Assembly: GCF_002265875.1 (NCBI RefSeq)
Contig: NZ_NPFA01000002.1
Coordinates: 124,157-188,156 of the forward strand
Reading direction: 5' to 3'
Length of the DNA stretch: 64,000 bases
From: Marinococcus halophilus
GTDB lineage: Bacteria > Bacillota > Bacilli > Bacillales > Marinococcaceae
Under the pieces are notes generated by a model. It was not told the origin of the DNA and ran no database searches. It saw only the letters and a program-made list of their open reading frames with translations. The position numbers and the translations under genes were made by a program. Shown piece after piece: positions 44,299-52,366 of the stretch (position 1 is the stretch's first letter; the number at the start of each line of letters is the position of its first letter).

Positions 44299-44698
44299 GG
44301 TTTACTCCCCTTTTCATCTCTTTTGTAAGCTAATATACCATAATAACTTTTACATGTATGTTTATTTGTTAGATTACCTTACATCGTCCGTGGGCAAAAT
44401 TGTAAAATTAATGCTTAAGAGCTTGAAAAGGAGGGAAAGAATACATATCTTCCTATGTCTTACCAATCGAAAGTAATTACTATGGATTAAGAGGATACTT
44501 CGGACCACGGATTCTTTTTCATAAGAATCAGTCCAGATGGGCTTTAACCACTCATATTACTGATTGTTGACGGATGAAACATATGATAATCTATTAATTG
44601 TGAAATTTTTGAACAATTCACTCATATAATTAGAAAAAGCAATATACGCATAAAACTTTAATAAAAAGAACGGAAATAACGACAGGAGTGACAAAGAA
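44299..44698. promoter_or_regulatory. Divergent region between tnrA and the aspartokinase gene, with TnrA box and leader hairpin
   Basis: About 400 nt hold two divergent promoters. The TnrA consensus TGTNAN7TNACA is matched exactly by TGTTA-7 nt-TTACA at 44367-44383. On the aspartokinase side a hairpin at 44502-44534 pairs GGAC with GTCC and GATTCTT with AAGAATC. No lysine riboswitch or T-box features were found. TATAAT at 44625 is the best -10 for the aspartokinase, but without a good -35. Confidence 0.6.
44367..44383 (-). promoter_or_regulatory. TnrA box upstream of tnrA
   Basis: TGTTAGATTACCTTACA fits TGTNAN7TNACA with all fixed positions. It lies 69 nt before the tnrA ATG, a normal place for TnrA autoactivation. 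Confidence 0.75.
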
Positions 44699-46066
44699 AT
44701 GAAAGTAGCGAAATTTGGCGGGAGTTCTCTTGCGAGTGCGGAGCAGATTAAAAAGGTGGCAGACATTGTAGCGACAGACGAAGACCGCAGAGTGGTAGTC
44801 GTTTCTGCCCCGGGTAAAAGAAACAGTGAAGACACAAAAGTGACGGATTTATTAATCACCCTTGCGGAAGCCTGCCTGGAGAATTCCGGGGTGGAGGATG
44901 CGAAAAATAAAGTATTGGAACGCTTTCGCAGCATTACATCCGAATTGAATTTATCAGACGACATTATTGCAACCATTGAAAGCGATATTGAAAGCCGGAT
45001 CCAGTTCACCAAAAATAACGAAGGGCGCTTCATTGATCAGATGAAGGCCGGTGGTGAAGATAATAATGCTAAAGTGGTGGCACAGTATCTTCAGAGCATC
45101 GGAACCGTAGCCGAATATGTTAATCCAAATGACGCCGGTCTGTTTGTGAGTGATACTCCGGGCAACGCCCAGGTGTTGAATGAATCGTACGACCACATTT
45201 ATAAGCTGCGAGAACGCGACGGAGTAGTAGTATTTCCAGGCTTCTTCGGCTATTCAAAAGAAGGAGATCTCGTTACATTCTCCCGGGGCGGCTCTGATAT
45301 TACAGGCTCTATTCTGGCTGCGGGAGTACAGGCGGACCTTTATGAAAACTTCACAGATGTGGATTCAGTATTTGCGGCCAATCCGACAGTGGTGGACAAC
45401 CCGTGCGCAATCAAACGAATGACTTACCGTGAAATGCGTGAGCTTTCCTACGCAGGCTTTGCTGTTTTTCATGATGAAGCCCTCATTCCGGCTTTCCGTA
45501 AAAAAATTCCGGTATGTGTGAAAAACACGAATAATCCGCAGGGAAGCGGTACAATGATCATTTCTGAACGGGAATATGCCCTGAATCCAATCATCGGGAT
45601 CGCAGCAGACAAAGGATTTGAAACAATTTACGTACGTAAATACTTAATGAATAGAGAAGTAGGGTTCGGTCGCCGGCTGCTTTCGATTATTGAAGACGAA
45701 GGAGTCTCGTATGAGCATATGCCGTCTGGAATTGATGATACCTCTATCATTATTGAAGAAGGGCAGATGTCTAAAGAGAAAGAAGAGCGGATCATTGAGC
45801 GTATTATAAATGAGCTCGATGCGGACGATGCCTACATTGAAAAAGGATACGCAATGATTATGCTCGTAGGTGAAGGCATGCATGAAACGGTAGGTGTAGC
45901 TGCACGCGCGACTCGCGCATTTTCTGAAAAAGGCATTAATATTGAAATGATCAACCAGGGTTCTTCTGAGGTTTCACTCAGTTTCGGGATTGCTGAAGAG
46001 CATGTGGATGAAGCAATCCGAGGTCTGTATGAAGAATTTTTCAGTACGAAGGAAGTACTTCAGTAA
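44699..46066 (+). CDS. thrD: Aspartate kinase III (ThrD/YclM type)
   Basis: Phosphorylates aspartate, the first step towards lysine, threonine and methionine. The 455-residue protein starts MKVAKFGGSSLASAEQIKKVADIV, has FSRGGSDITGSILAAG and FTDVDSVFAANPTVVDNP, and ends in two ACT domains (IYVRKYLMNREVGFGRRLLSIIEDEGVSYEHMPSGIDDTSI; MIMLVGEGMHETVGVAARATRAFSEKGINIEMINQGSSEVSLSFGI). Length and lack of an internal beta subunit start fit YclM/ThrD rather than DapG or LysC. CAGGAG precedes the ATG. It is divergent from tnrA. Feedback ligands cannot be told from sequence. Confidence 0.93.
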   Translation: MKVAKFGGSSLASAEQIKKVADIVATDEDRRVVVVSAPGKRNSEDTKVTDLLITLAEACLENSGVEDAKNKVLERFRSITSELNLSDDIIATIESDIESRIQFTKNNEGRFIDQMKAGGEDNNAKVVAQYLQSIGTVAEYVNPNDAGLFVSDTPGNAQVLNESYDHIYKLRERDGVVVFPGFFGYSKEGDLVTFSRGGSDITGSILAAGVQADLYENFTDVDSVFAANPTVVDNPCAIKRMTYREMRELSYAGFAVFHDEALIPAFRKKIPVCVKNTNNPQGSGTMIISEREYALNPIIGIAADKGFETIYVRKYLMNREVGFGRRLLSIIEDEGVSYEHMPSGIDDTSIIIEEGQMSKEKEERIIERIINELDADDAYIEKGYAMIMLVGEGMHETVGVAARATRAFSEKGINIEMINQGSSEVSLSFGIAEEHVDEAIRGLYEEFFSTKEVLQ

Positions 46067-46070
46067 TAAT

Positions 46071-46105
46071 AAAGAGGGCAGCCGCCGGCGGCTGCCCTCT
46101 TTGTA
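46071..46105. terminator. Palindromic bidirectional terminator after thrD
   Basis: AAAGAGGGCAGCCGCC and GGCGGCTGCCCTCTTT form a perfect 32-nt palindrome; it also serves the convergent channel gene. Confidence 0.9.
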
Positions 46106-46117
46106 TATGAAAACCGA

Positions 46118-46927
46118 TTAATCCTTATGCTTTTCTTTTAGAAGCTGTTTAATATCATACAGTTCGCTCTCCATGTGATCAAGCTGTTTTTTTAGCTTGT
46201 CCTCGCTTTCTTCGGCTTCAGCTTTTTCGACGTTACTGACAATAACGCCTACAAACAAGTTGAACACCACGAACGTTCCAACGAGTACGAAAGAGACAAA
46301 ATAAATCCAGCTCAATGGATTAGTTTCTGCAATTGGGCGCATGACCGCGCTTGCCCATGACTCCAATGTGACCACCTGAAATAACGTCAGCAGGGACTGG
46401 AAAATATCACCGAAATAAGCAGGGGCGGTGTCGCGGTAAAGCATCGTACCGATTACAGCATAAACGTAAAAAATAATGCTCATCAAAATCATAATATTTC
46501 CTAAAGAGGGAATGGTACGAAGCAGAGCATCTACAAGCCGGCGCAGGGAAGGGACAACCGTGATAGCGCGCAGCACCCGGAGCACCCGCAGCACCCGAAG
46601 GACGGTGATGAAAGCGGAGCCGGCAAAAATATGGCCGGCCGCTACAATGAAAAAATCAAACCAGTTCCAGGGAGACCGGAAAAAATTGTAGGAAGGAAAG
46701 ACACCAAGAAACCGGATGATAACCTCAATGGTAAACAGCCAGAGAAGTACGTAATTTAATACTGAAAACGTATTTTCGTAGCGGTTGTATAATGCTTCGG
46801 AAGTTTCAAGACCTACGAGCAGGGCATTGAATAATATAAGTGTCGTTACAATGGCAGTGAAAACCGGCTGATTTAAAATGACAGCTAAACGCTGCCGAAA
46901 ACGGGTAAAGGTAGATATCTCGCTCAT
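46118..46927 (-). CDS. Voltage-gated Na+ channel, NaChBac/NaVBac family
   Basis: A homotetrameric voltage-gated sodium channel subunit. The 269-residue protein has six membrane segments. S4 carries arginines at every third position (R111, R114, R117, R120), giving LRVLRVLRVLRA. The pore helix ends in the selectivity filter TLESWAS (187-193), identical to NaChBac of B. halodurans and NaVBp of B. pseudofirmus. S6 is VGTFVVFNLFVGVIVSNV, followed by an acidic neck and a C-terminal coiled coil (about 230-269). In alkaliphiles this channel supports Na+ re-entry, motility and pH homeostasis. AAAGGAG precedes the ATG. Confidence 0.95.
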   Translation of the reverse strand: MSEISTFTRFRQRLAVILNQPVFTAIVTTLILFNALLVGLETSEALYNRYENTFSVLNYVLLWLFTIEVIIRFLGVFPSYNFFRSPWNWFDFFIVAAGHIFAGSAFITVLRVLRVLRVLRAITVVPSLRRLVDALLRTIPSLGNIMILMSIIFYVYAVIGTMLYRDTAPAYFGDIFQSLLTLFQVVTLESWASAVMRPIAETNPLSWIYFVSFVLVGTFVVFNLFVGVIVSNVEKAEAEESEDKLKKQLDHMESELYDIKQLLKEKHKD

Positions 46928-47017
46928 AGGTGGACTCCTTTAAAAAGATGTGAACCGTTTTGATTGTACAAAAAATAGCAGGTAAAGAAAAGAAATAGCT
47001 TTAAGAGGAGGAGTTAT

Positions 47018-48007
47018 ATGAATCCGGATGTCATTATTGTCGGTGCCGGTCTCGCCGGATGGAGCGCGAACCGGGAACTTGAAAAGCACGGCCTGGGCAC
47101 TATGGTGGTCGAAAAAAGCAGAGGAGTCGGGGGCAGAATGGCAACAAGAAGATTGAACGACGGGCGTGCGGACCATGGCACCCAGTTCTTCACCGCCAGA
47201 AGTCAATCTATGCGTGAAATAGCAAAGGAATGGGAGGGCGCGAAATACATACGCAATTGGAGTAACGGCTTTATTCAGCTGGAAAACCTTGAACAAGAGC
47301 AGCATTTTCAAGGAGACGGGCACCCGAGATACGTAGGTAACGCTGGGATGGCTCCGTTGATGAAAAATTTATGGAAAGGGAAAACGATAGAAAAAGAAAC
47401 AAAAATTAATGCTATCGTGCCCGGGAAAGAAGGTTGGATACTTCGTACAGAAACTAATCATATGGAAACGCGAGCTGTACTTTTAACTCCCCCGGTGCCG
47501 CAATCCCTTGATATGCTGCAAAACGTGCCCGGGGAGCGCCTTTGGGAAAAGGATCTTTCCTCAATTCAATACGACCCGTGCCTGGCTGTAATGATTGAAT
47601 ATGAAGGGGAAAGCCCTCTTCAGGTTCCGGGGGGCATCCAGACAAAGGATCCAAGAATTCAGTTTATCGGCTGTAATCAGCAAAAAGGCATTTCCGAAAC
47701 CTGCGTACTTACGGTGCATGCAGAAGGAGAATGGTCGAGGGAGCACTGGAACGACAGCGGCGAAGCTTTTGCTGAAGAGCTGTGCCGCATCGCCGGGCCG
47801 CTGCTGGACCGGGAAAAGGTACTGAAGCTCCACCCAAAGCGCTGGAGGTATGCGAAGCCGGTGCATATGTACCCAAATCATTCACGAAGCTATGATGATC
47901 CTTATCCTCTTGCATTTGCCGGGGATGCATTTGGTGAAGGAAAAGTGGAAGGGGCCGTTTTAAGCGGAAAGGATGCAGCGAAAAAAATTGTATCGCTGCT
48001 TCAATAA
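47018..48007 (+). CDS. FAD/NAD(P)-binding oxidoreductase, renalase-like
   Basis: A 329-residue flavoprotein with the N-terminal FAD motif VIIVGAGLAGWSANRELEKHG, the second dinucleotide block VEKSRGVGGRMATRR and DHGTQFFTAR, and a C-terminal FAGDAFGEGKVEGAVLSGKDAA. This is the amine-oxidase-like group often annotated as renalase or FAD-dependent oxidoreductase. Family members oxidise amines or isomeric NAD(P)H; the substrate is unknown. AGGAGGAG precedes the ATG at 47018. It is convergent with proC. Confidence 0.83.
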   Translation: MNPDVIIVGAGLAGWSANRELEKHGLGTMVVEKSRGVGGRMATRRLNDGRADHGTQFFTARSQSMREIAKEWEGAKYIRNWSNGFIQLENLEQEQHFQGDGHPRYVGNAGMAPLMKNLWKGKTIEKETKINAIVPGKEGWILRTETNHMETRAVLLTPPVPQSLDMLQNVPGERLWEKDLSSIQYDPCLAVMIEYEGESPLQVPGGIQTKDPRIQFIGCNQQKGISETCVLTVHAEGEWSREHWNDSGEAFAEELCRIAGPLLDREKVLKLHPKRWRYAKPVHMYPNHSRSYDDPYPLAFAGDAFGEGKVEGAVLSGKDAAKKIVSLLQ

Positions 48008-48039
48008 AAAAGCAGGAACCGGGAGCCGGCTCCTGCTTT
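48008..48039. terminator. Bidirectional terminator between the FAD gene and proC
   Basis: AAAGCAGGA pairs with TCCTGCTTT outside an ACCGG/CCGGC inner stem. Confidence 0.85.
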
Positions 48040-48045
48040 CTGCTT

Positions 48046-48876
48046 TTAATCACCGATGGACCCGGATCGCCTGGAAGCCTCTTTCATGGCTTCTAAAAAA
48101 TGCTTTTGCACTCTGTGTTTTTCCAGGTGGGTAAACGCCGCTTCAGTCACCCCGTTTGGACTCAGTACCTCCTGGTACAGTTCGTGCGGTTTTTTATCGG
48201 AATCAAGGTAGCGATAAGCCGCTCCTTCTATCGTATGAGCGATAATATTTTTTGCTTCCTCCGGCGGGAAGCCAGCTTCAGCCGCCATCTGCTCCATAGC
48301 TTCAAGGAAATAATAAAAATAGGCAGGTCCGCTGCCGGCAATCGCGGTGAAGCTGTCAATATCCTCTTCAGAAATTGTGTGTACGCTGCCGACTACCTGA
48401 AACAACGATTCCGCAAGATCGAGATCTTCGTCAGTAGCATAGGAACCGGCGCATATAGCTGTTGTCGAAGCACCGACGTGCGCAGACGTGTTTGGCATTG
48501 AACGCACTACCGGCACCTCTTTGCCAGCGAAAGCTTCCAGATTATTTAAGGAAATGCCGGCCAGAACGCTGATCACTAGCTTATCTTTTGTTAGCTCCTC
48601 GGCGAATGACTGAATGACTGCTTCGGCGTCTTTCGGCTTAACGGCCAGAACGACGACGTCTGCCGCCTTTACCGCCTCTTTATTATCAGTTTTTACCTGA
48701 ATACCGTACTGCTTTTTCAGCCGCTCCTGCTTATCAGCAGAGGTTTTTACCGTCCCAAGCACGTTTGCCGGTTTGACCAGCTCGTGGCGCAGAAGACCGG
48801 AAAATATAGCCTCCGCCATCGAGCCGGAGCCGATAAAAGCAATTGTTTTCTGCTGTAGATTAGTTTTTGTCATCAT
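48046..48876 (-). CDS. proC: Pyrroline-5-carboxylate reductase
   Basis: The last step of proline synthesis: reduces P5C to proline with NAD(P)H. The 276-residue protein has the Rossmann motif IAFIGSGSMAEAIFSGLL, VVLAVKPKDAEAVI, and the C-terminal signature ITAIAGSGPAYFYYFLEAMEQMAAEAGFP...GAAYRYL. Its ATG overlaps the proA stop (ATGA), so the two are translationally coupled. The third gene of the proB-proA-proC operon, it closes a complete glutamate-to-proline route. Confidence 0.95.
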   Translation of the reverse strand: MMTKTNLQQKTIAFIGSGSMAEAIFSGLLRHELVKPANVLGTVKTSADKQERLKKQYGIQVKTDNKEAVKAADVVVLAVKPKDAEAVIQSFAEELTKDKLVISVLAGISLNNLEAFAGKEVPVVRSMPNTSAHVGASTTAICAGSYATDEDLDLAESLFQVVGSVHTISEEDIDSFTAIAGSGPAYFYYFLEAMEQMAAEAGFPPEEAKNIIAHTIEGAAYRYLDSDKKPHELYQEVLSPNGVTEAAFTHLEKHRVQKHFLEAMKEASRRSGSIGD

Positions 48877-50135
48877 TTAATCTGTCCATCTCCGTGAATT
48901 AAATATTTGTAGGAAGTGATCGCTTTTAGTCCCATTGGCCCTCGGGCATGCAGCTTTTGAGTGCTGACGCCGATCTCGGCCCCGAAGCCAAATTCAAACC
49001 CATCGGTGAACCGGGTAGAGGCGTTATGATAAAGCGCCGCTGCATCGATCTGTTGGAAAAACATCCGTTTATTTTCCTCGGACTCTGTAAGGATTGCTTC
49101 GGAGTGATACGTCGTGAACATATTGATATGCTCGATGGCCTCTTCGGTGCTCTTTACGGTTTTCATCGAGACTATCATATCCAGATATTCAGTGTTCCAA
49201 TCCTCGTCGGCTGCAGGCTCCACATCGCCGTGCAGCTTTTGCACTGAAGCGTCTCCCCGGATAGTAACCCCGTGGGCGAGCAGCGCATGGACAAGGGCTT
49301 CTCCGTGAGCCTCAAGCCATGCCTCATGCACAAGGAGGGTTTCAGCTGCGTTACAGACAGAAGGACGCTGCGTTTTGGCATTAATGGCAATCTGAACTGC
49401 TTTATCAGCCACGGCGCTGTCATCAATAAAAATATGGCAGTTGCCGACACCGGTTTCAAGGACAGGCACAGTCGACTGATCCACCACGGTTTTTATTAGA
49501 TTGGCGCCTCCGCGCGGAATCAAAACGTCCAGGTAATCATTCATTTGAAACATCGTCGCGGCCGCTTCCCTTGACGTGTCGGAGGCGAGCTGAACCGCTT
49601 CTTTCGGAAGAGAGGTTTTTGCCAGAGCCTCCCAAATAGCGTCCATGACTGCCTGGTTCGATCGAAAAGCGGAAGAGCTGCCACGTAAAAGAACTCCGTT
49701 GCCGGTTTTTAGAGCAAGGGCGGCTGCGTCCGCTGTTACATTCGGCCGGGCTTCGTAGATCATGCCAATGACACCGAGCGGCACCCGGACGCTTTCCAAT
49801 TTCAGACCGTTCGGCCGGGTCCAGGATTCAATAGTTTCGCCAATAGGGTCTTCAAGAGAAGCAATCTGCCGGCATCCGTCAGCCATCCCTGCAATACGCC
49901 CGGAGTCGAGCGTGAGCCGGTCAAGCAGGGCGGAGGACAAGCCGTTTTTTCTTCCTGCTTCGAGATCCTTGGCGTTTGCTTCAAGAATAAAAGTTTCCCG
50001 CGTTTCAAGTTCGTCAGCGATAAGTGAAAGCGCCTTGTTTTTTTCTTCGGTGGAAGCAGTAGCGACACGTTTAGCCGCTTTTTTAGCTGCTTCTCCCTGC
50101 ACCCGCATTTGAGTACTGATTTGTGTTTGTTCCAT
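48873..50135 (-). CDS. proA: Gamma-glutamyl phosphate reductase
   Basis: Reduces gamma-glutamyl phosphate to glutamate semialdehyde with NADPH, the second proline step. The 420-residue aldehyde dehydrogenase-fold protein has VPLGVIGMIYEARPNVTADAAALALKTGNGVLLRG and the active-site cysteine in NAKTQRPSVCNAAETLLVH. A stretch RFTDGFEFGFGAEIGVSTQKLHARGPMG near the end is diagnostic. It starts 2 nt after proB. Confidence 0.97.
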   Translation of the reverse strand: MEQTQISTQMRVQGEAAKKAAKRVATASTEEKNKALSLIADELETRETFILEANAKDLEAGRKNGLSSALLDRLTLDSGRIAGMADGCRQIASLEDPIGETIESWTRPNGLKLESVRVPLGVIGMIYEARPNVTADAAALALKTGNGVLLRGSSSAFRSNQAVMDAIWEALAKTSLPKEAVQLASDTSREAAATMFQMNDYLDVLIPRGGANLIKTVVDQSTVPVLETGVGNCHIFIDDSAVADKAVQIAINAKTQRPSVCNAAETLLVHEAWLEAHGEALVHALLAHGVTIRGDASVQKLHGDVEPAADEDWNTEYLDMIVSMKTVKSTEEAIEHINMFTTYHSEAILTESEENKRMFFQQIDAAALYHNASTRFTDGFEFGFGAEIGVSTQKLHARGPMGLKAITSYKYLIHGDGQIK

Positions 50136-50137
50136 GT

Positions 50138-51253
50138 TTATCTCTCCCTTACGGTAGTAATCCAGTTATCCCGGTGAATGACTTCTGATTTCGACGTTGA
50201 CGTAAAGGATGCAGCCTCGGCCGTGGATTTCCCTTTCACAGCCTGGAGCTCCTCGGCACTCATGTTGACCTGTCCCCGGCCGAGCAGGTTATCTTTCTGG
50301 TCATACACATCAACAACGTTGCCGGCTGAAAAGTGGCCCTGCACATCGACGATACCGGCAGGGAGAAGGCTTTTGCCTGAACGCAGCAGCGCTTTTGCCG
50401 CTCCGTCATCGACCACTACAGCGCCCGCGGTAACGGAATGGAGACCGATCCATTGTTTTTTATTGTTTAAAACGTCCCCGCCGGGCACGCCTATATAGGT
50501 GCCGTCCCCTTTGCCGCTAAGGACGTCTTCAAGTCGGTGTCCGCTGCTGAGCCTGCCGACAAACACCCGGGTGCCCAGGCGGAGAGCGGTGCCGGCTGCT
50601 TTTAATTTGGAACGCATACCGCCGGTTCCTACAGAAGAGCTGGTTTCTCCGGCCTGGTCCATCAGGTCATTCGTAATGGCCGGGATGAAATGATATTTTT
50701 TGGCCCCCTGGTCTTCGTTTGGATTCTTGTCGTAAATCCCGTTAATGTCTGTTAATATCAGCAGTGTATCTGCATGTACAAGCCCTGCTACAAGCGCGGA
50801 CAGCATGTCATTATCCCCGAAAGTAAGTTCATCAACAGCAATAGAATCGTTTTCGTTGATAATAGGAAGTACCTGGCGGTGAAGCAGCTCGGTGATCGTG
50901 GAGTGGGCGTTTTGGTACTGGCTGTGATTGGCGAAATTCTCCCGGGTTAAAAGCAACTGCCCGCAGGCAATGTTTACTCTGCTAAATTCTTCGTTATATG
51001 CCTGCATCAGCTGACTTTGGCCGACAGCGGCCGCAGCCTGTTTGCCGGCAGTGGTAACCGGCCGGGACGGGTAGCCGAGATCGTAAAAGCCGGCAGCGAC
51101 CGCGCCGGAGCTGATCAACACGACTTCATTTCCCGCCTGGCGGAGCTGGATGATTTCATCTGCGTACTGCTTCAGCTTTTCCCTGCTTAAACTTCCCTGC
51201 TGATTTGTTAAAGAACTGCTTCCGATTTTAACAACGACCCGTTCTTTTTTCAT
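50138..51253 (-). CDS. proB: Glutamate 5-kinase with PUA domain
   Basis: Phosphorylates glutamate at the gamma position, the first and usually feedback-regulated step of proline synthesis. The 371-residue protein has the amino-acid kinase domain (VVVKIGSSSLTNQQG; SSGAVAAG; LTDINGIYDKNP; VGTGGMRSKLKAA) and a C-terminal PUA domain from about residue 270. The ATG at 51253 follows AGGTGG. Expression is controlled by the proline T-box just upstream. Proline from this operon can serve as a compatible solute as well as a building block. Confidence 0.97.
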   Translation of the reverse strand: MKKERVVVKIGSSSLTNQQGSLSREKLKQYADEIIQLRQAGNEVVLISSGAVAAGFYDLGYPSRPVTTAGKQAAAAVGQSQLMQAYNEEFSRVNIACGQLLLTRENFANHSQYQNAHSTITELLHRQVLPIINENDSIAVDELTFGDNDMLSALVAGLVHADTLLILTDINGIYDKNPNEDQGAKKYHFIPAITNDLMDQAGETSSSVGTGGMRSKLKAAGTALRLGTRVFVGRLSSGHRLEDVLSGKGDGTYIGVPGGDVLNNKKQWIGLHSVTAGAVVVDDGAAKALLRSGKSLLPAGIVDVQGHFSAGNVVDVYDQKDNLLGRGQVNMSAEELQAVKGKSTAEAASFTSTSKSEVIHRDNWITTVRER

Positions 51254-51290
51254 TGGAACCACCTGTCTTTATTCGTACTGGGTGCATATA

Positions 51291-51540
51291 AAAAACTCTT
51301 TCGCCTGTAAAAGGACGAAAGAGTTATCCGCGGTACCACCTTTAGTTGAAAAGACTTTGTCTTTTCCGCTCATGCCCATTAACGCAGGGCTGCGTCCTAA
51401 AGGAAGCTCACGGACAGGTTCAGGCAAAACAAATTCCGGCATAGCTTTCAGCTCATGGCTATGCTCTCTGTCGGTGCTTTGTCCTACTATTTCCGTTTCA
51501 CAGCTTTTGCACTATTCAGCTTATTTGTGATTACTATTAT
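51291..51540 (-). promoter_or_regulatory. T-box riboswitch with proline (CCU) specifier, controlling proBAC
   Basis: Reading the minus strand: AGTAGGAC at the base of stem I, a GAGAG bulge, GCTGAAAG at the apex, then GAACCTGTCC, where GTCC closes on GGAC and leaves CCT as specifier codon (51416-51418). The conserved T-box GGTGGTACCGCG lies at 51327-51340 and is followed by the terminator AACTCTTTCG/CGAAAGAGTT and a T-run (51291-51325). Uncharged tRNA-Pro should pair with the T-box and allow read-through into proB. Confidence 0.92.
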
Positions 51541-51595
51541 GTGAAGAGCCGGGTGGTTTGTCAAGTTTTAATACACCAGAGGGGAGGAAGAATGA

Positions 51596-52366
51596 TTGAA
51601 AACAATTATACTAACAGGAGCAAGCAGCGGCATCGGCAGAAAAACAGCAGAAAAGCTCGTGCAAAATGGAGAGAAAGTAATAGGCATAGGAAGAAACACG
51701 CAGAAACTGCAAGCCGCAGCAGTAGAGTGGGAGGCTCACCCCGGGGAATTTATCGCCTGGACAATGGATGTAGAAATAATTGAAGATGCAGCAGAAGAAA
51801 TGAAAAAAATAACCGCTGTTCACGGAAAACCGGACGTCCTTATCAATAATGCCGGCACTGGGAAATTCGGGGAGCTGGAGCAATTGAGTATAAAAGACTG
51901 GGAGCAGATGATAAATACAAACGTAAAAGGAAACATTGCTATCACGCAGGCACTGCTTCCTGAATTAAAACAGGCCGGCGGGCATGTCATATTCACAGGT
52001 TCAACCGCGGGCATTATCGGCACTCCAAAAGCGACCGTTTATGCGGCCAGCAAGCGTGCAGTAATTGGGTTTGCAGAAGCGCTGCGGCTCGAAACCGCGG
52101 AGAGCGGAATACGGGTTTCAGTGTTAAATACCGGACCGGTAAAAACCGATTTCCATGACCGCGCCGATCCAAGCGGGAGATATAAGCGTTCGGTCGAGCA
52201 GCTCGCCCTGGCCCCGGAGAAAGTGGCTGGTAGGCTTGTGCAGCTAGTGGAGCAGCCAAAGCGTACAGTTTTTATGCCCCGCTGGATGGGAATGCTCAGT
52301 GCGCTTTATCAGCTGTGGCCGTCGGCGGTGGAAAAAGTTGGACGAAAGCAGTTTTACCGCAAATGA
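51596..52366 (+). CDS. Short-chain dehydrogenase/reductase (SDR)
   Basis: A 256-residue classical SDR with the NAD(P) motif TGASSGIGRKTAEKLV (7-22), NNAG, and the catalytic Ser-Tyr-Lys set FTGSTAGIIGTPKATVYAASKRAVIGFAEAL. The C-terminus has two short helices ending in a basic segment. It starts at TTG 51596 behind GGAGGAAG; an overlapping ATG at 51592 is out of frame. SDRs of this type act on many alcohols and ketones; the substrate is unknown. It is convergent with the CrtI-like gene, ending one base before that gene's stop codon. Confidence 0.9.
   Translation: MKTIILTGASSGIGRKTAEKLVQNGEKVIGIGRNTQKLQAAAVEWEAHPGEFIAWTMDVEIIEDAAEEMKKITAVHGKPDVLINNAGTGKFGELEQLSIKDWEQMINTNVKGNIAITQALLPELKQAGGHVIFTGSTAGIIGTPKATVYAASKRAVIGFAEALRLETAESGIRVSVLNTGPVKTDFHDRADPSGRYKRSVEQLALAPEKVAGRLVQLVEQPKRTVFMPRWMGMLSALYQLWPSAVEKVGRKQFYRK

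Noticed and set aside
44400-44690. Lysine riboswitch or T-box in front of aspartokinase
   Set aside because: No conserved L-box core and no T-box sequence were found; only a simple hairpin is present.
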